From positions 62,001 to 126,000 of the forward strand of contig CAVZHO010000011.1 of assembly GCA_963775085.1 (NCBI GenBank): 64,000 nt of DNA. Direction: 5' to 3'. Numbering within the stretch: position 1 is the first letter of the stretch; each line of letters begins with the position of its first letter. The stretch comes from JAAFIP01 sp963775085. Its GTDB lineage: Bacteria; Pseudomonadota; Gammaproteobacteria; Burkholderiales; Burkholderiaceae_C. A program made the position numbers and the translations under genes. The notes under the pieces were generated by a model, which ran no database searches, was not told the origin of the DNA, and saw nothing but the letters and a program-made list of their open reading frames with translations. Below are positions 8,952 to 19,129 of this stretch, piece by piece.

Positions 8952-9482
8952 CTATATCCAGCCGGTACGGGTCAAGCCCGGCAAATTGATGGCCAGCAGT
9001 TTGGTGAACATCCAGTACACCGGGGCGGCAATCGCCAGTCCAATGGCCGCGTCGCGCATCCAGGTAACAGGCCGCCAGTCCGAGCGCCCCTGGGACAGGT
9101 GAAATCCGCGCACCGCCAGTACAAAGCACAGGGTACAACTCAGAATGAATCCGATGGTGGTAATGCAGGCGGCGTTGAGCAAAATGCCTGCGGACACCCA
9201 GATAAATGGTCGCCAGTCGCCATGGGCCGCGCCTTCCGGCTCAGCGCGCAGCGCAAAGCCGCCCCTGCGGGCCTGCCACACCAGTGCCAGGCCGCAGGCC
9301 AGCAAGGCCAGGGCCACGACCCAAGGTAAAAAATTGGGCCCTACACCGGCATAGCCCGCCTCGGACGAAATGCCCCAGGCCCCCGCACCTATACCCATGC
9401 CCAGCAGGCAGCAACCCACACCAATGGCCGTTTCCAGGCCTCGGTTAACAAGATGGGTTGCAGGGCTGCTGGCGGGTGTCAC
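8952..9482 (-). CDS. tctB: Tripartite tricarboxylate transporter, small membrane subunit TctB
   Basis: A 176-residue protein with about four membrane segments and the short TctB-family length. It begins with a GTG codon whose bases overlap the tctC stop (GTGA, 9479-9482), which shows tight translational coupling. It partners TctA in the membrane and the periplasmic TctC. Confidence 0.9.
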   Translation of the reverse strand: MTPASSPATHLVNRGLETAIGVGCCLLGMGIGAGAWGISSEAGYAGVGPNFLPWVVALALLACGLALVWQARRGGFALRAEPEGAAHGDWRPFIWVSAGILLNAACITTIGFILSCTLCFVLAVRGFHLSQGRSDWRPVTWMRDAAIGLAIAAPVYWMFTKLLAINLPGLTRTGWI

Positions 9483-10438
9483 AACATGCCCGACATCTGC
9501 ATGGTGTCGCGCAGCAGGGCAAACTCGCTTTCCACAAAGTCGTCAAACTCCTTGCCGGTCATCAGCGCTGGGGTCCAGCCATTTTTATCCAGCGCTTCGG
9601 TCCAGGCGGTGGTCTTGGTGGCGCGCACCACCAAGTCGGTCAAGGCTTTGCGCTGATCGGCCGTGATGCCAGGGCCGCCGTACACACCGCGCCAGTTGCC
9701 CAGTACCACGGGGAAGCCCTGCTCCTTCATGGTGGGCACGTTGATGCCCTTGAGGCGCTGCTCGGAGGTCACGCCAATCGGAAGCATCTTGCCAGTGGTG
9801 ATGTACTCGGCAAACTCGCTGTAGCCGCTGCCGCCCACGGTGACGTTGCCACCCAAAATGGCGGCTGTTGCCTCGCCGCCGCCACGGAAGGCGACGTAGT
9901 TGACCTTCTTGGGATCGACACCGACGGCACGCGCCAGCATGCAGGCGGCAATGTGCTCGGTGGAGCCACGCGAGCCACCGCCCCATTTGACGCTGCCGGG
10001 GTCTTTCTTCATTTGCTCAACCACATCCTTCATGGATTTGAGTGGCGAGTTGGCCGGCAGCACAAATACGTTGTACTCGCTGGTCAGGCGGGCAATCGGG
10101 GTGACCTTGTCCAGACCCACGGCGGGCTTGCTGGTGATAATGCCGCCCAGCATCACGGCACCCATCATCATCAAGGCGTTTTCGTCGCCCTTGGCACTGT
10201 TGACAAACTGGGCCAGGCCCAGCACGCCGGCCGCGCCGCCCTTGTTCTCGTACTGCACGGTGTCGGCCACTTTGCCTTCGGTCAGCGCCTTGCCCAGGGC
10301 GCGGCCGGTGCTGTCCCAACCGCCACCGGGGTTGGCGGGGATCATCATCTTCAGGTTGGGGGCGGCTTGGGCAGACAGGGGTAGCGCACCCGCAGCGGCC
10401 AAAGCGGCCAGAGATTTAAGAAATTCATTGCGACGCAT
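9479..10438 (-). CDS. tctC: Bug-type periplasmic binding protein TctC
   Basis: A 319-residue solute-binding protein starting MRRNEFLKSLAALAAAGALP, a signal peptide with an early arginine pair, then the Bug-family start PNLKMMIPANPGGGWDSTGR. Bug proteins capture carboxylates or related small molecules with two domains and deliver them to TctAB. The ATG at 10438 follows a GGAG ribosome site at 7 bases; an in-frame start 9 codons upstream is less likely. It is the first gene of the transporter operon, 114 bp after paaK on the same strand. Confidence 0.92.
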   Translation of the reverse strand: MRRNEFLKSLAALAAAGALPLSAQAAPNLKMMIPANPGGGWDSTGRALGKALTEGKVADTVQYENKGGAAGVLGLAQFVNSAKGDENALMMMGAVMLGGIITSKPAVGLDKVTPIARLTSEYNVFVLPANSPLKSMKDVVEQMKKDPGSVKWGGGSRGSTEHIAACMLARAVGVDPKKVNYVAFRGGGEATAAILGGNVTVGGSGYSEFAEYITTGKMLPIGVTSEQRLKGINVPTMKEQGFPVVLGNWRGVYGGPGITADQRKALTDLVVRATKTTAWTEALDKNGWTPALMTGKEFDDFVESEFALLRDTMQMSGML

Positions 10439-10552
10439 GGGAATACTCCAGTTAAATAATGGCACTGCCCGACAGATGGATGTGCCTGTATACAGAACGC
10501 AGATTATCCGTGTTTTGGCCCTAGGGTAAGTGCCTAGTAGTCCGCCAGGCGC

Positions 10553-11848
<1,296 letters not shown>

Positions 11849-11880
11849 CTGTAACCTTTGTAGGGCTAGGGCTAGGGATT

Positions 11881-11930
11881 GAGGTAACGCAAAAAGCGCA
11901 AAAATTACGCAAAAAACGCCAAAAATAAAA
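11881..11930 (+). repeat. ACGC/A-tract inverted repeat, left arm (paaK-paaI gap)
   Basis: The arm begins GAGGTAACGCAAAAAGCGC and continues as phased ACGC plus A-tract units. It pairs with the arm at 11997-12043. Confidence 0.85.
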
Positions 11931-11996
11931 AATGAAAATAGATGGCACTACAAATATTTAGATCAGTTTAAGAGTGAGTCCATGTTTAGCAGGTAT

Positions 11997-12043
11997 CTTT
12001 TTTAGCGTTTTTAGCGTAATTTTGCGCTTTTTGCGTTACCTCC
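11997..12043 (-). repeat. ACGC/A-tract inverted repeat, right arm (paaK-paaI gap)
   Basis: Its reverse complement starts GGAGGTAACGCAAAAAGCGC and matches the left arm over about 45 bases with few differences. The arms are about 66 bp apart, so the transcript could fold into one long hairpin between the two genes. Confidence 0.85.
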
Positions 12044-12055
12044 CAAAGCACTAAG

Positions 12056-12499
12056 CTAAACAATAGTCCCAGCTATCTGCGCCGACTTGCCGCGGAACAT
12101 CGCGATCACTTCACCATGCTGATTGGTTACCCGCATATCGTAAATACCATGCCGCCCAGTGAGTGTTTGCTCCACGCCCACGCAGGTGAGTACATCCCCC
12201 AACTGCCCAGACTTCAAAAATTCAATCGAGCACCCTGCCGCTACAGCCACCTTGTTATGTGAATTGCAGGCAAAGGCAAAGGTGGTATCTGCCAGTGTAA
12301 AAATAAACCCGCCATGGCAAATCTGGTGGCCGTTCAGATGCAGCTTTTTTACCTCCATCCGCACCACCGCCTGCCCCGGCGCGCATTCCAGCAGCTCCAT
12401 CCCCATCGTGTCTTTGCTAGCAGTATCCACCGCCCACATCGTTTCGCCTACGCGGCGAGCGAGATCAGTGGCCTCTTTTTTAATGGGGTCAGATGACAT
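12056..12499 (-). CDS. paaI: Hydroxyphenylacetyl-CoA thioesterase PaaI
   Basis: A 147-residue hotdog thioesterase with the PaaI signature HGGFIFTLAD (62-71), containing the catalytic-type aspartate. PaaI is thought to release CoA from dead-end phenylacetyl-CoA derivatives. Its ATG directly abuts the paaG stop codon with no spacer, so paaG and paaI are surely one transcription unit, with paaK downstream. Confidence 0.92.
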   Translation of the reverse strand: MSSDPIKKEATDLARRVGETMWAVDTASKDTMGMELLECAPGQAVVRMEVKKLHLNGHQICHGGFIFTLADTTFAFACNSHNKVAVAAGCSIEFLKSGQLGDVLTCVGVEQTLTGRHGIYDMRVTNQHGEVIAMFRGKSAQIAGTIV

Positions 12500-13336
12500 T
12501 TATTGTCCCTTGAAGTTCGCAGGCCGCTTTTCAAGAAAAGCCTTCACACCTTCAATGTAGTCCTGCGTGTTTCCGAGCGCGCTTTGCTCATCGCGTTCTA
12601 AATCCAACTGCGCATCCAGGCTGTTGGTATGCGCATGGCGAAGCAAATGCCGCGTGACGACTAAGGCCTTCGTGGGCATGGTGGCTAGCCTTGATGCCAT
12701 TGACAGTGCGGCGGCGACGGGGTCGTCAGCTACGTCCCAAATCAATCCCCATTCTTTGGCTTGCGCGGCGGGCAGTTTGTCGCCTGTCATGCACAGGGCC
12801 ATGGCGCGCGCTAGCCCCAAGCGCTGGGGCAGTATCCACGAGCCGCCGGAGTCGGGGATGAGGCCGATTTTGCTGAAGGCCTGGATGAAGCTGGCGGCGG
12901 GTGCGGCGATGGTGATGTCGCAGCCCAGCGCGTAGGACGCGCCCGCGCCTGCGGCCACGCCGTTGACAGCGGCGATGGTGGGCACCCGCAGTGTTTGCAG
13001 GCGCTGCGCGGTGGGGTTGAAATAGTCGTTGATGACGGCGCGTGGGTTGGCACGCTCGACCATGGTGCGGCCTTTGGCATCTAGGCCTTCGGAAAAGTCG
13101 AACTCCGACAAATCCGCCCCGGCGCAAAAGCCGCGCCCCGCACCCGTGATAACGGCAGCGCGGATGTTTTGATTAGCCTGTATTTTGTCGAACGCAGCCC
13201 ACAGCTCACGGTGCATTTGTTTGGTAAAGCTGTTGAGTGCGGCGGGGCGGTTGAAGGTGATGAGGGCGATGATCGCATTGCCGCTGCCGTGCTCTTCGTA
13301 CAGGATGGTGGGGTCGGTGGTGGTGTTGTCTGCCAT
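12500..13336 (-). CDS. paaG: Crotonase-family isomerase PaaG (ring-epoxide isomerase)
   Basis: A 278-residue enoyl-CoA hydratase/isomerase family protein with the oxyanion-hole segment AGRGFCAGADLSEF. In the paa pathway PaaG isomerises the 1,2-epoxide of phenylacetyl-CoA to the oxepin. Assignment rests on the direct fusion of its operon to paaI and paaK; the protein alone could be another crotonase. It is first in the visible paa operon, and its upstream region consists almost entirely of two hairpin elements. The oxygenase genes paaABCDE and paaZ are not in the window. Confidence 0.85.
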   Translation of the reverse strand: MADNTTTDPTILYEEHGSGNAIIALITFNRPAALNSFTKQMHRELWAAFDKIQANQNIRAAVITGAGRGFCAGADLSEFDFSEGLDAKGRTMVERANPRAVINDYFNPTAQRLQTLRVPTIAAVNGVAAGAGASYALGCDITIAAPAASFIQAFSKIGLIPDSGGSWILPQRLGLARAMALCMTGDKLPAAQAKEWGLIWDVADDPVAAALSMASRLATMPTKALVVTRHLLRHAHTNSLDAQLDLERDEQSALGNTQDYIEGVKAFLEKRPANFKGQ

Positions 13337-13397
13337 GGCTTGTCTCCTGTGCGCAATTTACCACTGTTTGCATAGCCTTCTGTGCCGTGCTGTGCTC

Positions 13398-13491
13398 GCC
13401 CTGGCGCTTGGCATGCACAGCTCCGCGGCTGTCCTCCGGCCTGCGGCCTCCCCCTTTATGCCGCTGCGCTGTGCATGCCAAGCGCCAGGGC
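13398..13491 (-). repeat. Covarying-stem hairpin element, copy 1
   Basis: A perfect 23-bp outer stem (13398-13420 with 13469-13491, for example GGCGCTTGGCATGCACAG) encloses a 48-base core. On the minus strand the core reads CGGCATAAAGGGGGAG, a small hairpin GCC-GCA-GGC, then CGGAGGACAGCCGCG. Confidence 0.85.
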
Positions 13492-13544
13492 TGCGTACCA
13501 GGAGTGTTGGGGTGACAACGTTGACTCGCTACCATTGTCACAAG

Positions 13545-13649
13545 AGCTGGTCGGCGGTGTACTCAGCGCAGCGGCATAAAGGGGGAGTAGGCTGCCCTAG
13601 GCAGCCACGGAGGACAGCCGCGGAGCTGAGTACGCCGTCGGCCAGCTCC
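13545..13649 (+). repeat. Covarying-stem hairpin element, copy 2
   Basis: The 24-bp outer stem (13545-13568 with 13626-13649) differs from copy 1 in sequence and has three G-U type pairs but no true mismatch. The same core blocks CGGCATAAAGGGGGAG and CGGAGGACAGCCGCG flank a different inner hairpin, GGCTGCC-CTA-GGCAGCC. Confidence 0.85.
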
Positions 13650-13758
13650 CGTACAAAACTAAGAAGTAACATCCCCGACCCGCGCCCGTACAAAACTGAC
13701 CCAGCGCCTTCGGACAGTTAAACACAAAACCATGGCAAGACAAGCTAAGATAACCCCC

Positions 13759-14535
13759 ATGACCTACGAAAACATCCTCACCAAAACCGAAGGCAAAGCC
13801 GCCATCATCACCCTCAACCGCCCCAAGCAGCTCAACGCCCTGAACGGCGCGCTGATGGACGAACTGGGCACGGCGCTCAAAGGCTTTGACGCTGACCCCG
13901 AGATCGGCTGCATCATCATCACCGGCAGCGAGAAAGCCTTTGCCGCCGGGGCCGACATCGGTGCCATGGCCACCTACACGTTTGCCGACGTGTACAAAAA
14001 CGACTACATCACCAAAAACTGGGAAACCATCCGCAGCATCCGTAAACCCGTCATCGCGGCGGTGAGCGGCTTTGCGCTGGGCGGCGGCTGCGAGCTGGCG
14101 ATGATGTGCGACTTCATCATTGCGGCCGACAACGCCAAGTTTGGCCAACCCGAGATCAAGCTGGGCATCATCCCCGGCGCGGGCGGTACGCAGCGCCTGC
14201 CGCGTGCGGTAAGCAAGTCCAAGGCCATGGACATGGCACTCACGGGCCGCATGATGGACGCGGCTGAGGCCGAGCGCGCAGGGCTAGTGAGCCGCGTGGT
14301 GCCGCTGGACAAGCTGATGGAAGAAGCTCTGGGCGCGGCACTAATGATCAGCGAGTACTCACAAATCGCCGTCATGGCGGCCAAAGAATCGGTCAACCGT
14401 TCGTATGAGAGCTCGCTGTCCGACGGCATTATGTTCGAGCGCCGACTGTTCCATGCCATGTTCGCCACCACCGATCAAAAGGAAGGCATGGAGGCGTTTG
14501 TGGGCAAGCGCAAGGCGCAGTTCAAACACCAGTGA
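13759..14535 (+). CDS. Enoyl-CoA hydratase (crotonase family)
   Basis: A 258-residue hydratase starting MTYENILTK, with AFAAGADIGAMA (oxyanion hole), the glycine loop GFALGGGCELAMMCD and IPGAGGTQRLPR with catalytic glutamates in expected places. It hydrates 2-enoyl-CoA esters in beta-oxidation, possibly also the PaaF step, since it is next to the paa genes but divergent. The ATG at 13759 is preferred over 13732 because family members begin at MTYE. It is followed by a tRNA gene. Confidence 0.9.
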   Translation: MTYENILTKTEGKAAIITLNRPKQLNALNGALMDELGTALKGFDADPEIGCIIITGSEKAFAAGADIGAMATYTFADVYKNDYITKNWETIRSIRKPVIAAVSGFALGGGCELAMMCDFIIAADNAKFGQPEIKLGIIPGAGGTQRLPRAVSKSKAMDMALTGRMMDAAEAERAGLVSRVVPLDKLMEEALGAALMISEYSQIAVMAAKESVNRSYESSLSDGIMFERRLFHAMFATTDQKEGMEAFVGKRKAQFKHQ

Positions 14536-14580
14536 AGCTGCTGCGCCTGACCTCGCAAAAGGGGTGCAGGCAAATATCGC

Positions 14581-14586
14581 TATAAT
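14581..14586 (+). promoter_or_regulatory. -10 element of tRNA gene
   Basis: A perfect TATAAT lies 11 bases before the tRNA 5' end. No convincing -35 box was seen. Confidence 0.55.
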
Positions 14587-14597
14587 TGCGGCCTTAC

Positions 14598-14674
14598 GGT
14601 GGTATAGCTCAGTTGGTTAGAGCGCAGCATTCATAATGCTGAAGTCGGTGGTTCAAATCCACCTACCACCACCA
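14598..14674 (+). tRNA. tRNA-Met (anticodon CAT)
   Basis: A 77-nt cloverleaf. Acceptor arms GGTGGTA/TACCACC pair, the D-loop contains AGCTCAGTTGGTTAGAGC, the anticodon stem-loop is AGCATTCATAATGCT, the T-arm GGTGGTTCAAATCCACC, and CCA is encoded. The CAT anticodon could also be a lysidine-modified tRNA-Ile; elongator tRNA-Met is the simpler call. It is not an initiator, because the first acceptor pair G-C is intact. Confidence 0.92.
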
Positions 14675-14679
14675 GATTC

Positions 14680-14711
14680 AAAGGGGCTGCGTGCAAACGT
14701 AGCCCCTTTTT
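14680..14711 (+). terminator. Rho-independent terminator after tRNA-Met
   Basis: The stem AAGGGGCT/AGCCCCTT with a 12-base loop is followed by a T-run. The convergent aspartase gene ends just after it. Confidence 0.85.
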
Positions 14712-14722
14712 GTTGTGGCAAT

Positions 14723-16150
14723 CTAGGTGCTGTGCTGCGACGGGCGGGTCAATTTTTCGGGCACCAGCAGCGCCTCCATCTGCAACCGCGTCATGATGCC
14801 TAATTGCTCGGCCACCTCGGCGATGGACAGGCCGGTGGCGATGGCGGTTTTGGCGATCAGGGCCGATTTTTCGTAGCCGATGATCGGGTTCAGTGCGGTG
14901 ACCAGGGTGACCGACTCGCGCACGCGCCGGGCCAGCAGCTCGCGGTTGGCCTCGATGCCGGCGACACAGTTGTGTTGCAACGTGAGGCAGGCTTGGCTCA
15001 AATGCGAGATGCTTTTGAACAGGCTCCAGCCCATGATGGGTTCAAAGGCGTTGAGTTGCAATTGCCCGGCCTCCGACGCCATGGTCACTGTGATGTCATT
15101 GCCAATCACTTCAAAGGCCACCTGGTTCATCACCTCGGGAATCACCGGGTTGACCTTGCCGGGCATGATGGACGAGCCCGCTTGCCGAGCGGGCAGCTTG
15201 ATGTCGCCAAACCCCGCCTGCGGGCCGCTGGAGAGCAGGCGCAGGTCGTTGCAGATTTTGCTCAGCTTGCAGGCGATGCGCTTGAGCACGCCCGAGAGCT
15301 GCACAAACGCGCCGGTGTCCTGCGTGGCCTCGACCAAATTGGGCGACTGCTTGACCGGGATGGTGCTGTCCTGTGCCAGATACTGGCAGGCCATGTCGGC
15401 ATAACCTGCGGGCGCGTTGATGCCGGTGCCAATCGCGGTGGCACCCAGGTTGATCTCTTCAATCAGGGCGCGCGCTTCATTCAGGCGTGCCTCGTCTTCG
15501 CCGATCATCACCGCGTAGGTAGAAAACTCCTGCCCCAGCGTCATCGGCACGGCATCTTGCAACTGGGTGCGGCCAATTTTCAGGATGTCTCTGAACTCGT
15601 CGGCCTTGGCCTCAAAGCCGGTGCGCAAAATGGCCATGGAGGTAAGTAACCTATCAATACCCATCCACAGCGACAGGCGCACCGCCGTGGGGTAGACATC
15701 GTTGGTGCTTTGCGAGGCGTTGACGTGGTCGTTGGGATGCAGCACGTCGTAGCGGCCTCTCTCGAAGCCGAGCTTTTCCAGCGCGATATTGGCCAGCACC
15801 TCGTTGGCGTTCATATTGGTGGAGGTGCCTGCGCCGCCCTGGATCACATCGACAATGAATTGGTCGTGGTATTTACCAGCGACCAGCTCATTGCAGGCAA
15901 AAATGATGGCGGCAGCGCGTTTGCGGTCCAGCGCGCCCAGGTCGGCATTGGCGCGGGTGGCAGCTTTTTTTACCAGCGCCAGTGCACGGATCAAATCGGG
16001 CATGGCCGAAATGGGCGTGCCGGAGATGGGGAAGTTTTCGATGGCCCTCGCCGTGTGCACGCCCCAGTAGGCCGCAAGGGGGATGGGCTTTTCGCCCAGG
16101 AAGTCGCGTTCCAGGCGGTGAGTGGTGTTGGGGAGGGTTGCTGGGCTCAT
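14723..16150 (-). CDS. aspA: Aspartate ammonia-lyase
   Basis: A 475-residue member of the aspartase/fumarase superfamily with the lyase signature GSSIMPGKVNP and the conserved TQLQDAVPMTLGQEF and NVNASQSTND-like (HVNASQSTNDVYPT) blocks. It deaminates aspartate to fumarate in the cytoplasm. Class II fumarase is the main alternative; overall features favour aspartase. It stands alone between the tRNA and the ABC exporter, 113 bp after the latter on the same strand. Confidence 0.8.
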   Translation of the reverse strand: MSPATLPNTTHRLERDFLGEKPIPLAAYWGVHTARAIENFPISGTPISAMPDLIRALALVKKAATRANADLGALDRKRAAAIIFACNELVAGKYHDQFIVDVIQGGAGTSTNMNANEVLANIALEKLGFERGRYDVLHPNDHVNASQSTNDVYPTAVRLSLWMGIDRLLTSMAILRTGFEAKADEFRDILKIGRTQLQDAVPMTLGQEFSTYAVMIGEDEARLNEARALIEEINLGATAIGTGINAPAGYADMACQYLAQDSTIPVKQSPNLVEATQDTGAFVQLSGVLKRIACKLSKICNDLRLLSSGPQAGFGDIKLPARQAGSSIMPGKVNPVIPEVMNQVAFEVIGNDITVTMASEAGQLQLNAFEPIMGWSLFKSISHLSQACLTLQHNCVAGIEANRELLARRVRESVTLVTALNPIIGYEKSALIAKTAIATGLSIAEVAEQLGIMTRLQMEALLVPEKLTRPSQHST

Positions 16151-16263
16151 GGCGTTACCGTGTTGTTGCCTTATTGGGGTTGTCCATCAGGTAGCTCCAC
16201 CATAGCTGCGCCCTGCGCGGGGCGGTAGTCGCCACGGTTTTGGCACTGACTTGGGCAGGGTCT

Positions 16264-18147
16264 TTAAGCACCTGGTAACGGCTCCTCCACCTCGCTGCTT
16301 TGCTGCAGGGCCCACATCTCTGCATAGCGCCCGCCCAGTGCCAGCAGTTGCGCATGGGTGCCACGCTCGACGATGCGGCCCGCGTCCATGACCAAAATTT
16401 CGTGCGCATCCACCACGGTGGACAGGCGGTGGGCAATCACCAGGGTGGTTTTGTTCTGCGCCACGCCTTGCAGTTCGGCCTGGATGGCGCGTTCGTTGGC
16501 GCTGTCCAGCGCGGAGGTGGCTTCGTCAAAGATCAAAATCGGTGGGTTCTTCAGCAAAGTGCGGGCAATCGCCACGCGCTGCTTTTCGCCGCCCGAGAGC
16601 TTGAGGCCACGCTCGCCGACCATGGTGGCGTAGCCTTTGGGCGTGGAGGTGATAAAGCCGTGGATGCGGGCGGCGCGGGCGGCTTCGTGTACCTGTTCTG
16701 GGCTGCTGCCGGGCTTGCCGTAGGCGATGTTGTATGCCACCGTGTCGTTAAACAGCACGGTGTCTTGCGGCACGATGCCTATGGACTGGCGCACGCTGGT
16801 TTGGGTGACGCTGCGGATGTCCTGCCCCGCAATGCGAATGCTGCCGCTTTGCACGTCGTAGAAGCGGTAGAGCAGGCGGGCCAGTGTGGATTTGCCGGAA
16901 CCCGACGGGCCGACCACGGCGACAGTCTTGCCCGCAGGAATCTCAAAGCTCACGTCATGCAGAATTTGCCGTCCGGCGGTGGGGTCGTCTTTTTTGGCCA
17001 GGTCGTAGGAGAAGTTGACGTTCTCAAAACGTACTGACGGGGAATCACCAAGTTGTATGGCCTGTGCGCCCACCGTGTCGGCAATCTCCCGCTCGCGGTG
17101 CATCAGTACAAACATTTTGTCCAAATCGACCAGGCTTTGCTTGATCTCGCGGTACAGCACACCCAGAAAATTCAGCGGGATGTACAGCTGGATCATGAAG
17201 GCGTTGATCATTACCAAGTCGCCCAGCGTCATGCGGCCATCCACCACGCCTTGCGTAGCGCGCCAGAGCATCGCCACCAAACCCACGGCGATGATGAGCT
17301 GCTGGCCGGTGTTGAGCATACTCAGCGTGGTTTGGCTCTTCAAGCGCGCGCGGCGCAGCTTTTCCAGGCTCTCGTCGTAGCGCTTGGCCTCAAAGGCTTC
17401 ATTGTTGAAGTATTTGACGGTTTCGTAATTCAAAAGCGAGTCCACCGCCTTGGTGTGGGCTGCCGAGTCAAACTCGTTGGCCTCTTTGCGAAACTTGGTG
17501 CGCCACTCGGTCACCAGCACGGTGTAGGTGATGTACAGCGCCAGCGCGGCGATGGTAATGCCCGCAAACCACACGTCAAACTTCACCGCCAAAATGGTCA
17601 GCACCAGCGCCACCTCAATCAGCGTGGGAACGATGGAATACAGCGAGTAGGAAATGAGCGACTCGATGCCGCGCACCCCGCGCTCAATGTCGCGCGTCAT
17701 GCCGCCGGTTTGCCGCTCCAGGTGAAAACGCAGGCTTAAAGCGTGCAGGTGCTCAAAGGTTTCCAGCGCAATGGTACGCGCCGTACCCTGGGTGGCCTTG
17801 GCAAACACCAGCTCGCGCAGCTCGGTAAACAAAGATGTGGATAAGCGCAGTGCTGCATACGCTAGCAGCAGGGCCACGGGCACCACCAGCACGGCCTTGG
17901 GGTCGCCAGGCTGGATGCTGAGCGCATCGACCAGTTGCTTGAGCAGCAGGGGCACGCTGACGTTGGCCACCTTGGCCCCCACCATAAAGGCCAGCGCAGC
18001 GATGACGCGCCATTTGTAACGCCACAGGTAGGGAAACAGGCGTTTGAGGGTAGCCCAGTCGGACTGCGGTTTCACGGGAGCCACGGGTGTGGTGGAGCCG
18101 GACGGGGTGGCGGCTAAAGCGGGGGCAGGATTTCCAAGGGAACGCAT
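16264..18147 (-). CDS. ABC exporter, ATM1/HMT1 type (fused permease and ATPase)
   Basis: A 627-residue half-transporter. Six membrane segments fill about residues 40-330, followed by an ATPase domain with Walker A GPSGSGKSTLARLL, signature LSGGEKQRVAIARTL and Walker B ILIFDEATSALD. Bacterial ATM1-like exporters move glutathione-linked metals or related thiols out of the cytoplasm and probably act as homodimers. The ATG at 18147 (MRSLGNP) is preferred to a TTG at 18162. The divergent YciA-like thioesterase starts 52 bp away. Confidence 0.88.
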   Translation of the reverse strand: MRSLGNPAPALAATPSGSTTPVAPVKPQSDWATLKRLFPYLWRYKWRVIAALAFMVGAKVANVSVPLLLKQLVDALSIQPGDPKAVLVVPVALLLAYAALRLSTSLFTELRELVFAKATQGTARTIALETFEHLHALSLRFHLERQTGGMTRDIERGVRGIESLISYSLYSIVPTLIEVALVLTILAVKFDVWFAGITIAALALYITYTVLVTEWRTKFRKEANEFDSAAHTKAVDSLLNYETVKYFNNEAFEAKRYDESLEKLRRARLKSQTTLSMLNTGQQLIIAVGLVAMLWRATQGVVDGRMTLGDLVMINAFMIQLYIPLNFLGVLYREIKQSLVDLDKMFVLMHREREIADTVGAQAIQLGDSPSVRFENVNFSYDLAKKDDPTAGRQILHDVSFEIPAGKTVAVVGPSGSGKSTLARLLYRFYDVQSGSIRIAGQDIRSVTQTSVRQSIGIVPQDTVLFNDTVAYNIAYGKPGSSPEQVHEAARAARIHGFITSTPKGYATMVGERGLKLSGGEKQRVAIARTLLKNPPILIFDEATSALDSANERAIQAELQGVAQNKTTLVIAHRLSTVVDAHEILVMDAGRIVERGTHAQLLALGGRYAEMWALQQSSEVEEPLPGA

Positions 18148-18199
18148 GGGACAATATCTCAATCAACGTGATGTGTATCACTAACCCTAGATTGTGCCT

Positions 18200-18631
18200 A
18201 TGTCCACCAACTCAAGTGCCGCCGTGCCATTACCCACCCACAACGAGCTGGTGCTCAAGGTGATCCCCATGCCCGCCGACTGCAATGCCAATGGCGACAT
18301 CTTTGGCGGCTGGGTGATGGCCCAGGTCGACTTGGCAGGCTCCGTCCTCCCGGCACGCGTGGTGCGCGGCCGCATGGCCACCGTAGCGGTGAACGAATTT
18401 ATCTTCAAGCAGCCGGTGCGGGTGGGCGACATTTTGAGTTTCTTCTCCGAGATCACGCGGATTGGCAATACCTCGGTGACCGTGAAGGTCGAGGTGTACG
18501 CCGAGCGCTTTCGCTCGCAGGGCAGCTATGTGAAGGTGACCGAGGCCTCGGTGACGTATGTGGCGATTGATGACCATGGTAAGCCGATGCCGGTGCCCAA
18601 GGATAGTTTTACCAATAAAATACTGTCATAG
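18200..18631 (+). CDS. Acyl-CoA thioesterase, YciA-like
   Basis: A 143-residue single hotdog-fold thioesterase with the active-site stretch GDIFGGWVMAQVDLAGSV, whose aspartate matches the YciA catalytic residue. It hydrolyses a range of acyl-CoA esters. The ATG at 18200 is chosen; a GTG two codons upstream is possible. A copy of repeat A follows within 10 bp of the stop codon region. Confidence 0.88.
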   Translation: MSTNSSAAVPLPTHNELVLKVIPMPADCNANGDIFGGWVMAQVDLAGSVLPARVVRGRMATVAVNEFIFKQPVRVGDILSFFSEITRIGNTSVTVKVEVYAERFRSQGSYVKVTEASVTYVAIDDHGKPMPVPKDSFTNKILS

Positions 18632-18677
18632 CCCCTGTCAGATGGACGTAAGTAGCTATCAAATATATAGCTATTGC
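18629..18677 (-). repeat. Dispersed repeat A, copy after thioesterase gene
   Basis: The reverse complement reads GCTATATATTTGATAGCTAC, TTACGTCC and TGACAGGGGCTA. It overlaps the thioesterase stop codon. Confidence 0.8.
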
Positions 18678-18754
18678 TGGTTTTTTCATTTCCGCAAGCC
18701 AAGTCTGTGCTCGCCATCGACCTGCTTACGTACAAAACAAAGACCAGAGATGAC

Positions 18755-19129
18755 TTACCAAACGCCTCGCCTAGGCGCCTGCGTTGCGACCTTCCATTCG
18801 TCTTCGCCAACGGAAATCTCCATCCGCAACAACGCCCCGGCCATGGCCTTGCCCAAGTTGTCCGACCGCAAATTACGCGCACCGCCGCCTTGCAGCGCAC
18901 CGCGCAGCACGAGCTTGATGGACAGGATATTGGGTAGCAACCACAGATCGACTTCGCCGACTATCCAGGGCGCAAAATGCGCTTGCACGCGCGCTGCCGT
19001 CACCTCGCGCGCCAGGATATCGTAGCCTTGCTGGTTCCAGGCGAAGAGGCCGAAGTCTACCCAGTCGGCTTTGTCGCCACTGCGGGCGTGGGCTAGTTTG
19101 GCTAGCTGCACCTTGATGGTGTTGGCCAT
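18755..19129 (-). CDS. Small AtuA-associated protein
   Basis: A 124-residue protein of the type that follows AtuA and corresponds to the C-terminal (ferredoxin-like fold) part of longer AtuA-family proteins. It starts MANTIKVQLAKLAHARSGDK, and the central RSGDKAD...GLFAW block is typical. Its start lies 28 bp inside the atuA-like gene, in another frame, so the two parts are split but coupled. The function is unknown. Confidence 0.75.
   Translation of the reverse strand: MANTIKVQLAKLAHARSGDKADWVDFGLFAWNQQGYDILAREVTAARVQAHFAPWIVGEVDLWLLPNILSIKLVLRGALQGGGARNLRSDNLGKAMAGALLRMEISVGEDEWKVATQAPRRGVW

Larger units (their letters stand above)
13337..13758. other. Intergenic region between paaG and enoyl-CoA hydratase, filled by hairpin elements
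   Basis: This 422-bp divergent gap carries two oppositely oriented copies of the hairpin element. Between them is a smaller inverted repeat, GTGACAA/TTGTCAC (13513-13542). A 10-base direct repeat, GTACAAAACT, follows (near 13652 and 13689). No ORF or clear sigma-70 promoter was recognised. Confidence 0.7.

Noticed and set aside
13398..13649. CRISPR array
   Set aside because: The repeats are inverted, only two here, and lack regular spacers.
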